From positions 7,524-46,522 of the forward strand of contig NZ_JADWYX010000070.1 in assembly GCF_016786355.1 (NCBI RefSeq): a DNA stretch of 38,999 nucleotides, in the 5' to 3' direction. Of the stretch, positions 14,593 through 24,500 are shown piece by piece. How positions within the stretch are numbered: position 1 is the first letter of the stretch; the number at the start of each line of letters is the position of its first letter. Source of the DNA: Frankia sp. AgB1.9 (GTDB taxonomy: Bacteria > Actinomycetota > Actinomycetes > Frankiales > Frankiaceae). The translations under genes and the position numbers were made by a program. The notes beneath the pieces were generated by a model. The model was not told the DNA's origin. It was given only the letters and a program-made list of their open reading frames with translations, and did no database searches.

Positions 14593-16785
14593 GTGCCCCT
14601 GTTCCCCTTCAGCGCGATCGTCGGTATGGACGATCTGCGGCTCGCGCTTGTCCTGAACGCGGTCTGCCCCGAGATCGGTGGTGTGCTGGTCCGGGGCGAG
14701 AAGGGCACCGCCAAGTCGACGGCGGTGCGGGCGCTGTCCGGTGTGCTGCCGCCGGTCGCGGTGGTGGCCGGCTGCCGGTTCTCCTGCGACCCGGCCCGCC
14801 CGGACCAGGAGTGCCCTGACGGCCCGCACCCGGCCGCGGCCCCCGCCTCGCAACGGCCGACCCGGCTGTGCGAGCTGCCCGTGGGCGCCACGGAGGACCG
14901 CCTGCTCGGCTCCCTCGACATCGAACGGGCGCTGACCGCCGGCGTCGTCGTGTTCGAGCCCGGGCTGCTCGCCGCCGCGCACCGGGGCGTTCTCTACGTC
15001 GACGAGGTCAACCTGCTGCACGACCATCTGGTCGACCTGCTGCTCGACGCGGCCGCGCTCGGCGTCGCCCACGTCGAGCGTGACGCGGTGTCGGTCCGGC
15101 ACGCGGCCCGGTTCCTGCTCGTCGGGACGATGAACCCCGAGGAGGGCGAGCTTCGGCCGCAGCTGCTCGACCGGTTCGGGCTGACCGTGCAGGTCGCGGC
15201 GCCGCGCGAGCCGGCCCTGCGGGCCGAGGTCGTCCGCCGCCGGCTGGCCTTCGACGCGGATCCCGACGCCTTCGCCGCCCGGTACGAGGACGCGGAGCGG
15301 GAGCTCTCGGCGCGGATCGCCGCCGCCCGCGCGGCGCTGCCCGCCGTCCGGCTGCCCGACCGGGAGCTGACCCGGATCGCCGCCGTCTGCGCCGCGTTCG
15401 AGGTCGACGGGCTGCGGGCGGACCTGGTGACCGCGCGGGCCTCGGTCGCGCACGCGGCCTGGGCCGGGCGGGCCGAGGTCACCGAGGACGACGTGCGGGC
15501 GGCGGTCGCGCTGGCACTTCCGCACCGCCGCCGCCGCGACCCGTTCGACGCGCCAGGCCTGGAGCCCGACGCGCTCGACGCCGCACTGGAGTCGGCCCGC
15601 AAGGAGCTCGACGCCCTCCCGAACGAGGACGACGAGGGCCAGGGCGACCCGAGCCAGGATGACCCAGGTCAGCACCAGGACCAGGGCGACCAGGGCCAGG
15701 ACGCGACCCGCGACCCTGCGCAGCCCGCTGGACCGGACGGCCAGACCGATTTGGACAGCGACCCGGATCCCGGCGGCCCCGGTGGCGGTGCTCCGGCCGC
15801 CGGTGCGGACGACGAGGCCAGCCCCGCTGCCGACGGGCGAGCCGGAGACCAGGCGGCCCCGGCGCCACGGCCGGCCACCCAGCCGGCGGTAGGCGTGATC
15901 GCGCCCGCGGCGACGTTCCGCGCCCGGCGGCTGGAGGTGCCCGGCGTCGGCCGGGGCGTGCCCGGCCGACGGTCTCGCGCGGCCACCCCGTCCGGCGCCG
16001 TGGTCGGCGCCCAGGTCCCGGCCGGCCGGCTGCGCGACCCGCACGTCATAGCCACCCTGCTCGCGGCGGCGCCACACCAGCTGGCCCGCGGCCGCGGCGG
16101 GCCGGGGCTGCGGCTGCGGCCCGCCGACCTGCGGCAGGCCAGGCGGGAGGGCCGCGAGGGCAACCTCGTGCTGTTCGTCGTGGACGCGTCGGGCTCGATG
16201 GCGGCACGGGCGCGGATGGGCGCAGTCAAGGCGGCCGTGCTCTCCCTGCTGCTCGACGCCTACCAGCGCCGCGACAAGATCGGGCTCGTCACGTTCCGCG
16301 GCGAGGACGCGAGCCTCGCGCTCCCGCCGACGTCATCGGTGGACGTCGCGGCGACGCTGCTGGCGGACCTGCCGTCTGGCGGGCGCACTCCGCTGGCCGA
16401 CGGCCTGCTGCTCGCGCACCGCGTGCTGGCCCGGGAACGGCTGCGCGACCCGAGCCGCCGGCCGCTGCTGGTCGTGCTGACCGACGGCAGGCACACCGCG
16501 GGGCCGCGGCCGGGCCCGGCCGCCCAGCTGTTGGCTCGCTCCGGCGTCGCCGCGGTCGTCATCGACTGCGAGACGGGACGGGTGCGCCTCGGCCTGGCCG
16601 GTGAGCTCGCCGCCACCCTGGGCGCCACGCTGCTCGGGCTCGCCGAGCTGGGCGCGTCCGGCACCGGGCCCGAGGCCGTTGGCCCTGGCGGGCGGCGCGG
16701 CAGGCCCGATCCCGGCGGCCTCGACTCCGCCGCGGCCGGCGCCGGGCTGGCGGCCACCGTCCGCGCGCTGCGGGACGCCGCCTGA
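14593..16785 (+). CDS. Cobaltochelatase ChlI-ChlD fusion subunit
   Basis: This ~730-residue AAA+ chelatase motor would drive CobN in inserting cobalt. The N-terminal ChlI-type ATPase has Walker A GEKGTAKST (~35-43), a Cys-containing insert (CRFSCDPARPDQEC), Walker B VLYVDEVNLL and the sensor VGTMNPEEGELRPQLLDRFG. A ~90-residue Asp/Gln/Pro/Gly linker follows (~345-435). The C-terminal von Willebrand A domain has the MIDAS DASGS (531-535), SGGRTPLADGL and VVLTDGRHT. Such I-D fusions paired with CobN are the actinobacterial replacement for CobS/CobT. GTG 14593 has GAGGTGG just upstream and gives the family start (PLFPFSAIVGMDDLRLAL); GTG 14575 is an alternative. It is the first gene under the riboswitch and its stop touches cobO. 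Confidence 0.92.
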   Translation: MPLFPFSAIVGMDDLRLALVLNAVCPEIGGVLVRGEKGTAKSTAVRALSGVLPPVAVVAGCRFSCDPARPDQECPDGPHPAAAPASQRPTRLCELPVGATEDRLLGSLDIERALTAGVVVFEPGLLAAAHRGVLYVDEVNLLHDHLVDLLLDAAALGVAHVERDAVSVRHAARFLLVGTMNPEEGELRPQLLDRFGLTVQVAAPREPALRAEVVRRRLAFDADPDAFAARYEDAERELSARIAAARAALPAVRLPDRELTRIAAVCAAFEVDGLRADLVTARASVAHAAWAGRAEVTEDDVRAAVALALPHRRRRDPFDAPGLEPDALDAALESARKELDALPNEDDEGQGDPSQDDPGQHQDQGDQGQDATRDPAQPAGPDGQTDLDSDPDPGGPGGGAPAAGADDEASPAADGRAGDQAAPAPRPATQPAVGVIAPAATFRARRLEVPGVGRGVPGRRSRAATPSGAVVGAQVPAGRLRDPHVIATLLAAAPHQLARGRGGPGLRLRPADLRQARREGREGNLVLFVVDASGSMAARARMGAVKAAVLSLLLDAYQRRDKIGLVTFRGEDASLALPPTSSVDVAATLLADLPSGGRTPLADGLLLAHRVLARERLRDPSRRPLLVVLTDGRHTAGPRPGPAAQLLARSGVAAVVIDCETGRVRLGLAGELAATLGATLLGLAELGASGTGPEAVGPGGRRGRPDPGGLDSAAAGAGLAATVRALRDAA

Positions 16786-17399
16786 TGGCGCCGCAGGGCC
16801 AGGTCGAGAGCGTCCCCGCAGACGGGCTGACCACCCGGCAGCGGCGCAACCGGCCGCTGCTCGTCGTCCACACCGGCGACATGAAGGGCAAGTCGACGGC
16901 AGCCTTCGGGCTCGCGCTGCGGGGCTGGAACCAGGGCTGGCCGATCGGCGTGTTCCAGTTCGTCAAGAGCAAGAAGTGGAAGGTCGGCGAGGAGAACGCG
17001 CTGCTGGCGCTCGGCCGGCTGCACGAGCAGACCGGCGAGGGCGGGTCCGTCGACTGGTTCAAGATGGGCTCTGGCTGGTCCTGGACCCAGCGCGGCCCGC
17101 AGGACGACCATGCCGCGGCCGCCGCCGAGGGCTGGGAGCGGATCAAGGCAGACCTCGCCGCGCAGACCTACGGCCTGCTGGTGCTCGACGAGTTCACCTA
17201 CGTCATGGAGTGGGGCTGGGTCGACGTCGAGGATGTGGTCGAGACGCTGGCCGCGCGTCCCGGCTTCCAGCACGTCGTGATCACCGGCCGCCGGGCCCAC
17301 CCGCGCCTCGTGGAGATCGCCGACCTGGTCGTCGAGATGACCAAGGTCAAGCACCCGATGGACGCGGGCCAGAAGGGCCAGCGGGGGATCGAGTGGTGA
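16785..17399 (+). CDS. cobO: Cob(I)yrinate a,c-diamide adenosyltransferase CobO
   Basis: This 204-residue enzyme transfers the adenosyl group from ATP to cob(I)yrinic acid a,c-diamide, forming the Co-C bond. The CobO/BtuR motifs are complete: P-loop HTGDMKGKSTAAFG, GVFQFVKSKKWKVGEENAL, WTQRGPQDDHAAAAAEGW, LLVLDEFTYVMEWGWVDVEDV, the ITGRRAHPRLVEIADLVVEM region, and the C-terminal KHPMDAGQKGQRGIEW. The start codon shares one base with the chelatase stop (TGATG). Length is typical. The gap of 67 bases before cobB is one of the larger ones in the operon. Confidence 0.96.
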   Translation: MAPQGQVESVPADGLTTRQRRNRPLLVVHTGDMKGKSTAAFGLALRGWNQGWPIGVFQFVKSKKWKVGEENALLALGRLHEQTGEGGSVDWFKMGSGWSWTQRGPQDDHAAAAAEGWERIKADLAAQTYGLLVLDEFTYVMEWGWVDVEDVVETLAARPGFQHVVITGRRAHPRLVEIADLVVEMTKVKHPMDAGQKGQRGIEW

Positions 17400-17466
17400 C
17401 CGCGCTCCTGCCGGTGCCGGCCGCGCCTCGGCCCAAGACGCCGCCGGTCGCCGCGCCGGCCGGGCC

Positions 17467-18915
17467 GTGAGGATCCCGCGGGTCGTCCTCGCCGCGCCCG
17501 CCAGCGGCGCCGGCAAGACCTCCATCGCCACCGGTCTGCTCGCGGCCCTGCGGGCCAGGGGGCTCGCGGTCTCGCCGCACAAGGTCGGCCCGGACTACAT
17601 CGACCCGAGCTACCACGCGCTGGCGGCCGGCCGGCCGGGGCGCAACCTCGACCCCTGGCTCGTCGGCGAACAGCGGGTCGCCCCGCTGTTCCTGCATGGC
17701 GCGCTCAACCCCCGGCGGGCCGACGTCGCCGTCATCGAGGGCGTCATGGGGCTGTTCGACGGGCACGCGACCCGCGCCGGGTTCGGCTCGACGGCGCACG
17801 TCGCCACGCTGCTGGCGGCGCCCGTCGTCCTGGTCGTCGACGCGCGGTCGGCCGGGCGGTCGGTCGCGGCGACGGTGCACGGGTTCCGGTCGTTCGACCC
17901 GGCCGTGCGGATCGGCGGCGTCGTGCTCAACCAGGTCGGCACCGAGCGGCACGCCGAGATCCTGCGCGCCGCGATGGCCGAGATCGGCATGCCCGTGCTC
18001 GGCGTGCTCGGCCGGCGCCCCGACCTGGTCACCCCGTCGCGCCACCTCGGCCTGGTGCCTGCCGCGGAACGCGCCGCGCCGGCCAGGGACGCCGTCGCCG
18101 AGCTCGGCGCGGCGGTTGGTTCCGGCCTCGACCTGGACGCGCTGCTCGCGCTCGCCGCGACGGCCCCCGACCTGCCCGCCGAGCCGTGGGACGCGCGGGT
18201 CGCCGCCCTGGAGCCCGTCGGGTCGCCGGTGCCCGAGGGGCCGCGCCCGGTGGTCGCGGTCGCGGGCGGGCCGGCCTTCACGTTCGGCTACGCCGAGACG
18301 CCCGAGCTGCTGACCGCCGCCGGGGCCAAGGTCGTCGGCTTCGACCCGACCGTCGACGAGGTGCTCCCGGCCGGCACGTCCGGGCTGATCATCGGCGGTG
18401 GGTTCCCGGAGGTGCACGCGGGCGCGCTCGCCGCGAACGCCGCGCTGCGGTCCCGGGTCCGGGCCTTCGCGGCGACCGACGCTCCCGTCGCCGCGGAGTG
18501 CGCCGGGCTGCTCTACCTGAGCAGCGCGCTCGACGGCGCGCCGATGTGCGGAGTGCTCGGCGAGGTGACGGCCGCGATGACGCCCCGCCTGACGCTGGGC
18601 TACCGGGAGGCGGCCGCGGCCACCGACTCGGTGCTGGCGCCGCGCGGCTCGACCGTGCACGGGCACGAGTTCCACCGCACGGTCGCGACCCCGGCGGCCG
18701 GTGGCTCGACCGGCGGCGACGCGCATCGTGGTGCCGCCCCGGCCTGGCGCTGGCGGGACGCGAGCGGCAACGACGTCGCCGAGGGCTTCGTCCGTGGCGC
18801 CATCCACGCGTCGTACCTGCACACCCACTGGGCCGGGGTCCCTGGCGCGGCGCACCGCTTCGTCGCGGCTGCCCGCGCGGCCCAGCAGACCGAGGCCTTC
18901 CGTGCCGCGGGCTGA
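17467..18915 (+). CDS. cobB: Cobyrinic acid a,c-diamide synthase CobB (CbiA)
   Basis: This 482-residue glutamine amidotransferase adds amides to the a and c acetates of hydrogenobyrinic acid before cobalt insertion in the aerobic pathway. The N-terminal dethiobiotin-synthetase-like ATPase has ASGAGKTSIATGLLAAL, SPHKVGPDYIDPSYH and AVIEGVMGLFDG. The C-terminal class I GATase domain has GGGFPEVHA, the nucleophile region AAECAGLLYL and the catalytic histidine region ASYLHTHWAG. GTG 17467 is the family start and the frame is closed upstream. Its 3' end overlaps cobD. Length is normal. Confidence 0.95.
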   Translation: MRIPRVVLAAPASGAGKTSIATGLLAALRARGLAVSPHKVGPDYIDPSYHALAAGRPGRNLDPWLVGEQRVAPLFLHGALNPRRADVAVIEGVMGLFDGHATRAGFGSTAHVATLLAAPVVLVVDARSAGRSVAATVHGFRSFDPAVRIGGVVLNQVGTERHAEILRAAMAEIGMPVLGVLGRRPDLVTPSRHLGLVPAAERAAPARDAVAELGAAVGSGLDLDALLALAATAPDLPAEPWDARVAALEPVGSPVPEGPRPVVAVAGGPAFTFGYAETPELLTAAGAKVVGFDPTVDEVLPAGTSGLIIGGGFPEVHAGALAANAALRSRVRAFAATDAPVAAECAGLLYLSSALDGAPMCGVLGEVTAAMTPRLTLGYREAAAATDSVLAPRGSTVHGHEFHRTVATPAAGGSTGGDAHRGAAPAWRWRDASGNDVAEGFVRGAIHASYLHTHWAGVPGAAHRFVAAARAAQQTEAFRAAG

Positions 18916-19957
18916 GCACCGGTCCGGCGATGCCGCGTCGGCCCGGCTGGGTGGCGGTGCGACCGGCGGTGGCGGCGCGGCGCGGGACCGTCGGCGCGGG
19001 GTGGGTCCGGGCGGTGTCGCGGTGGCGATCGTCGCCGGCGCCGTCGCGGACCTCGTCTTCGCCGACCCTGGCCGGTTCCACCCCGTCGCGGGCTACGGCC
19101 GGGCCGCGGCCGTGGTCGAGCGGCGCCTCTACGCCGACTCCCGCGCGGCCGGCGTCGGTTTCGTCGCGGTGGCCGTCGGCGGCCCCATGCTCGCCGCCGC
19201 AGCGCTGGACCGCCTCGTCCCGCCGCCCGCGCGCCCGGTGCTGCTGGCCGCGGCACTGTGGGCCGCGCTCGGCGGGACGTCGCTGCGCCGCGAGGGGGTG
19301 GCCATGGCCCGGCTGCTGACCTCCGGTGACCTGCCGGCCAGCCGGGACCGGCTCGGGCACCTGTGCGGGCGTGACCCGAGCGGGCTGGACGAGCCGGAGC
19401 TGGCCCGGGCGGCGATCGAGTCGGTCGCGGAGAACACCGCCGACGCGGTGCTCGGCCCGCTGCTGTGGGGGGCGGCGCTCGGCCTGCCCGGCGTCGTCGG
19501 CTACCGCGCCGTGAACACCCTCGACGCGATGGTGGGCTACCGCTCGCCGCGCTACCTGCGGTTCGGCTGGGCCGCGGCCCGCCTCGACGACGTCGCGAAC
19601 CTGGTGCCCGCTCGGTTGTGCGCGGCCCTGACGGCGCTGGTCGCGCCCGTGGTCGGCGGCTCGCCGGGGCAGGCCTGGCGGACGTGGCGGCGCGACGGCG
19701 GCAACCACCCGAGCCCGAACGCGGGCCAGTGCGAGGCCGCGTTCGCCGGAGCGCTGGGCATCACGCTCGGCGGCACCAACGTCTACGCCGGCGAGGTCGA
19801 GACCCGCGGCCGGCTCGGCGACGGCGGGCCGGCGGCCGGCGCCGACGTGGCCCGCTCGGCGGACCTCTCCGGGGCGGTGGGCGCCGCCGCCGTCGTCCTC
19901 GCCGCCGTGGCTGGCGCGGGGCGCGTGGCGGCGCGCCGGCGCCGGGGCGGGTCGTGA
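18902..19957 (+). CDS. cobD: Adenosylcobinamide-phosphate synthase CobD (CbiB)
   Basis: This ~351-residue integral membrane protein attaches the aminopropanol (phosphate) linker to adenosylcobyric acid. Recognisable features: VAIVAGAVADLVFADPGRFHPVAGYGRAAAVVE, SLRREGVAMARLL, LCGRDPSGLDEPELARAAIESVAENTADAVLGPLLWG, YRAVNTLDAMVGYRSPRYLRFGWAAARLDD, and the signature NHPSPNAGQCEAAFAGALGITLGG. Several hydrophobic segments fit the multi-spanning topology. The N-terminus is uncertain: GTG 18902, overlapping the end of cobB by 14 bases, adds a poorly conserved ~35-residue leader, while GTG 19001 would start close to the conserved part. The stop overlaps cobQ (GTGA). Confidence 0.92.
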   Translation: MPRAEHRSGDAASARLGGGATGGGGAARDRRRGVGPGGVAVAIVAGAVADLVFADPGRFHPVAGYGRAAAVVERRLYADSRAAGVGFVAVAVGGPMLAAAALDRLVPPPARPVLLAAALWAALGGTSLRREGVAMARLLTSGDLPASRDRLGHLCGRDPSGLDEPELARAAIESVAENTADAVLGPLLWGAALGLPGVVGYRAVNTLDAMVGYRSPRYLRFGWAAARLDDVANLVPARLCAALTALVAPVVGGSPGQAWRTWRRDGGNHPSPNAGQCEAAFAGALGITLGGTNVYAGEVETRGRLGDGGPAAGADVARSADLSGAVGAAAVVLAAVAGAGRVAARRRRGGS

Positions 19958-21552
19958 GCGGCGCGCTGCTCGTCGCCGGGACCACCTCGGACGCGGGCAA
20001 GTCGGTCCTGACCGCCGGCATCTGCCGCTGGCTGGCCCGTCAGGGCGTCCGGGTCGCGCCGTTCAAGGCGCAGAACATGTCGCTGAACTCGTGGGTGACC
20101 GCCGACGGAGCGGAGATCGGCCGCGCCCAGGTGATGCAGGCTGCCGCCGCCGGCGTGGAGCCGGAGGGCGCGATGAACCCGGTGCTGCTCAAGCCGGGGG
20201 CCGGGCACCGCAGCCAGGTCGTGCTGCGCGGCCGGCCGGTGGCCGAGGCTGGCGCGCTCGACTACCGGGCCCTGAAGGGCCAGCTGTTCACCGAGGTGCT
20301 CGCGAGCCTCGCCGACCTGCGCTCCCGGTTCGACGTGGTGGTCTGCGAGGGCGCCGGCAGCCCGGCGGAGATCAACCTGCGGGCCAACGACATCGCGAAC
20401 ATGGGCCTGGCCAGGGCCGCGCGGCTGCCGACGCTGGTCGTCGGCGACATCGACCGCGGCGGGGTGTTCGCCGCCATGTTCGGGACGCTGGCCCTGCTGG
20501 AGCCGGCCGACCAGGCGCTCGTCGCGGGCTTCGTCGTCAACAAGTTCCGCGGCGAGCGGGCCCTGCTGGAGCCGGGCCTGGACATGCTGTCGGGCCTGAC
20601 CGGGCGTCCCGTGCTCGGGGTGCTGCCCTGGCGCGACGGGCTCGGCCTCGACGTCGAGGACTCGCTCGGCCTGCCCGCGCCCGGCGAGACCAGGGGCGAT
20701 CCGGACGGGTCGCTGCGGGTCGCGGTGGCCCGGCTGCCGTTCCTGAGCAACTTCACCGACCTGGACGCGCTGGCGGCCGAGCCCGGCGTCGCCGTGCGCT
20801 TCGTCGACCGGCCCGAGGACCTCGACGCGGCTGACCTCGTCGTGCTGCCCGGCACCCGGTCGACCGTCGCCGACCTGGAGTGGCTGCGCCGGCGTGGGCT
20901 CGACGGCCCGCTCGCCCGCCGGGCCGCCGACGGCCGGCCGGTGCTCGGGATCTGCGGCGGCTACCAGATGCTCGCCGAGACCATCGTCGACGAGGTGGAG
21001 AGCGGCGCCGGCCGCGTCGACGGCCTCGGGCTGCTGCCGGTGACGATCCGCTTCGCGGCGGCCAAGACGCTCGGCCGGCCCACGGGCGCGGCCTACGGCC
21101 AGCCCGTGCACGGCTACGAGATCCACCACGGCGTGGCGACGGTGCACGGCGGCGAGCCGTTCCTCGACGGCTGCCGGGCCGGCACGGTCTGGGGCACCAC
21201 CTGGCATGGCGCGTTCGAGAACGACGGCTTCCGCCGGGCGTTCCTGGCCGACGTCGCGGCCCTGGTCGGCTCCCCGTGGCGGCCGCTGGGCGAGGTCTCG
21301 TTCGGGGCCGTCCGGGAGCGACGCCTCGACGTCCTCGGCGACCTCGTCGCCGAGCATCTCGACACCGACGCGCTGCTGCGGCTGATCGAGAACGGACCGC
21401 CAGCCGGTCTGCCGTTCGTCCCGCCCGGAGCCCCGACGGGCACCGCCGGGCCGGCCCTCGCCGGGCCGGTTCCAGCCCCGCCGGTTCCGGCCGGGCTGCC
21501 GGAAGCCGGCCACCTGCGTAGTTCTGTTCCAGACCTGGGGAGCCGACCGTGA
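19954..21552 (+). CDS. cobQ: Cobyric acid synthase CobQ (CbiP)
   Basis: This 532-residue glutamine-dependent amidase adds the b, d, e and g amides to adenosylcobyrinic acid diamide. The N-terminal ATPase starts GALLVAGTTSDAGKSVLTAGICRWL and has APFKAQNMSLNSWVTADGAEIGRAQVMQA, VCEGAGSPAEINLRANDIANMG and VGDIDRGGVFA. The C-terminal GATase has VLPGTRSTVADL, LGICGGYQML with the nucleophilic Cys, HGYEIHHG and TTWHGAFENDGFRRAFL. A ~40-residue Pro/Ala-rich tail is not part of the fold. GTG 19954 overlaps the cobD stop and the end overlaps cobN (GTGA), indicating tight coupling. Confidence 0.96.
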   Translation: MSGALLVAGTTSDAGKSVLTAGICRWLARQGVRVAPFKAQNMSLNSWVTADGAEIGRAQVMQAAAAGVEPEGAMNPVLLKPGAGHRSQVVLRGRPVAEAGALDYRALKGQLFTEVLASLADLRSRFDVVVCEGAGSPAEINLRANDIANMGLARAARLPTLVVGDIDRGGVFAAMFGTLALLEPADQALVAGFVVNKFRGERALLEPGLDMLSGLTGRPVLGVLPWRDGLGLDVEDSLGLPAPGETRGDPDGSLRVAVARLPFLSNFTDLDALAAEPGVAVRFVDRPEDLDAADLVVLPGTRSTVADLEWLRRRGLDGPLARRAADGRPVLGICGGYQMLAETIVDEVESGAGRVDGLGLLPVTIRFAAAKTLGRPTGAAYGQPVHGYEIHHGVATVHGGEPFLDGCRAGTVWGTTWHGAFENDGFRRAFLADVAALVGSPWRPLGEVSFGAVRERRLDVLGDLVAEHLDTDALLRLIENGPPAGLPFVPPGAPTGTAGPALAGPVPAPPVPAGLPEAGHLRSSVPDLGSRP

Positions 21553-24500
21553 TCCTGCTGCTGTCGACGTCGGACACCGACCTGTCCTGCGCCCGTGCCT
21601 GCGGGGAGGACTACCGGCTGGGCAACCCGGCCCGCCTCGACGTCACCGACCTGCCGGGGCTGCTCGACGGCGTCGACGTCGTCGTGCTGCGCCTGCTCGG
21701 CGGCCGGCGGGCCTGGCCGGAGGGCGTCGACGCGCTGCTGGCCCGGGGCCTGCCGGTGGTGGTTCTCAGCGGCGAGCTGATCCCCGACGCCGAGTTGATG
21801 GAGCTGTCCTCGGTGCCCGCCGGGGTGTCCGCGCAGGCGCACGCCTACCTGGCCCACGGCGGCCCGGACAACCTGCGCCAGCTGGCCCGGTTCCTTTCCG
21901 ACGCGCTGCTGCTCACCGGCCTCGGGTTCGACCCGCCGGAGCCGACCCCCGCCTGGGGGCTGCATCCTCGTCCAGACACCGCGGCGCCGGACGGGCGCCC
22001 GACCGTCGCGATCCTGTACTACCGGGCGCACGAGCTGGCCGGGAACACCGCGTTCGTCGACGCGCTGGCCGACGCCGTCGACGCTGCCGGCGGCCGGGCG
22101 GTACCGGTCTTCTGCGCGTCCCTGCGCACCGCCGACACGGAACTGCTCGCCGAGCTCGGCCGGGCGGACGCGCTCGTGACGACCGTGCTCGCCGCCGGTG
22201 GGGCGGCACTGGGCGCCACGCCGGCCGACGTCGGGGCCGGCGGCCGTGACGGGGACTGGGACATCGGCGCCCTCGCAGCCCTGGACGTGCCGATCCTGCA
22301 GGCGCTGGCCGTGACGTCGTCGCGGGAGCAGTGGGCGGCCAGCGACGACGGCCTGTCGCCGCTGGACACCGCGACCCAGGTGGCGATCCCCGAGTTCGAC
22401 GGACGGATCATCACGGTCCCGTTCTCGTTCAAGGAGATCGACGCCGACGGGCTGAGCCGCTACGTGCCCGACCCCGAACGGGCGGCCCGGGTCGCCGGCC
22501 TCGCGGTGCGCCACGCCCGGCTGCGCCACGTGGCGAACGCCGACAAGCGGATCGCCCTGGTCCTCTCGGCCTACCCGACCAAGCACGCCCGGATCGGCAA
22601 CGCGGTCGGCCTCGACACCCCGGCCAGCGTGCTCGCCCTGCTCGGCGCGCTGCGCGAGGCCGGCTACGACGTCGGGCCGGAGACTGGCCCCGGCGCGCTG
22701 CCCGGCCTCGAAGCCGGCGACGGCGACGCGTTCATCCACGGCCTGATCGCCGCCGGCGGCCAGGACGAGGACTGGCTGACGGCCGAGCACCTGGCCGGCA
22801 ACCCCGTCCGGGTCCCGGCCGCCGTCTACCGGAGCTGGTTCGCCACGCTGCCGGAGGACCTGCGGGCCGCCGTCGAGCAGCACTGGGGCCCGGCGCCCGG
22901 CGACCTGTTCGTCGACCGCGCCACCGACCCCGACGGCGAGATCGTGCTCGCGGCCGTCACCGCCGGCAACGTGGTGATCCTCATCCAGCCGCCGCGTGGC
23001 TTCGGGCAGAACCCGATCGCGATCTACCACGACCCGGACCTGCCGCCGAGCCACCACTACCTGGCCGTCTACCACTGGCTGCGCAACAGCGTTGGTGACG
23101 CCGGGTTCGGCGCGCACGCCGTGGTCCACGTCGGCAAGCACGGCAACCTCGAATGGCTGCCCGGCAAGGCGGCGGCGCTGTCGGCGAGCTGCGGACCGGA
23201 CGCGGCGCTCGGCGACCTTCCGCTCGTCTACCCGTTCCTCGTCAACGACCCGGGCGAGGGCACCCAGGCCAAGCGACGGGCGCACGCCACGATCATCGAC
23301 CACCTTGTCCCGCCGATGGCCAGGGCCGACAGCTACGGCGACATCGCCCGGCTGGAGCGGCTGCTCGACGAGCACGCGCAGATCGCCGCGATGGACCCGG
23401 CGAAGCTCCCGGCGATCCGGGCCCAGATCTGGACGCTGATCGAGGCGGCCAAGCTCGACCACGACCTGGGCCTCGCCGACCGCCCGCACGACGCGGAGTT
23501 CGACGAGTTCATCCTGCACGTCGACGGCTGGCTCTGCGAGATCAAGGACGCGCAGATCCGCGACGGGCTGCACATCCTCGGCGCCGCGCCGACCGGCGAC
23601 GCGCGGGTCAACCTGGTGCTGTCGATGCTGCGGGCCCGCCAGCTCTGGGGCGGTGCCGTCGCGCTCCCCGGGCTGCGCCAGGCCCTGGGCCTGGGCTCCG
23701 AGGAGGGGACGACCCGCACCGACGCGGTCGAGGCCGTCGCCCGGGAGCTGCTCACCGAGCTGGACGACCGCGACTGGGACCCGGCCGCTGTCGCCGAGGT
23801 CGTCGCCGAGGTCCTCGACGTGCCGGCGGACACGGACGCGATCGACCGGGCCCCGGACGACCCGGACGCGGTCGACCGCGTGGCCGTCGCCGCCGTGCTG
23901 ACGTTCGCGGCCACCGAGATCGTGCCGAGGCTCGCCCGCACCACCGACGAGATCGGCCGGACCCTGCACGCGCTCGCCGGCGGCTTCATCCCGGCCGGGC
24001 CGAGTGGCTCGCCGCTGCGCGGGCTGGTCAACGTGCTGCCGACCGGGCGCAACTTCTACGCCGTCGACCCGCGCGCGGTCCCCAGCCCGCTGGCGTGGGA
24101 GACCGGCCGGGCGATGGCCGACTCGCTGCTCGCGCGCCACCTCGCCGACACGGGGGAGTACCCCCGCTCGGTCGGCCTGTCGGCCTGGGGCACGTCGGCG
24201 ATGCGGACCTCCGGTGACGACGTCGCGGAGATCCTCGCGCTGCTCGGCGTGACGCCGCTGTGGGACGAGGCGTCCCGGCGGGTGCGCGGCGTCGAGCCGA
24301 TCCCGCTCGCCGAGCTCGGCCGGCCCCGGATCGACGTCACGGTCCGGATCTCCGGGTTCTTCCGCGACGCGTTCCCGCACGTCGTCGACCTCCTGGACGA
24401 CGCGATCCGCCTCGTCGCCGACCTGGACGAGGCCCCGGACGACAACTACGTCCGGGCGCACGCCGACGCCGACGCGGCCACGCACGGGGACCGCCGCCGG

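Noticed and set aside
12925..16077. 1050-residue continuous minus-strand frame containing cobL
   Set aside because: Only the part from about 14175 matches CobL. The upstream part is antisense to the riboswitch and the chelatase gene.
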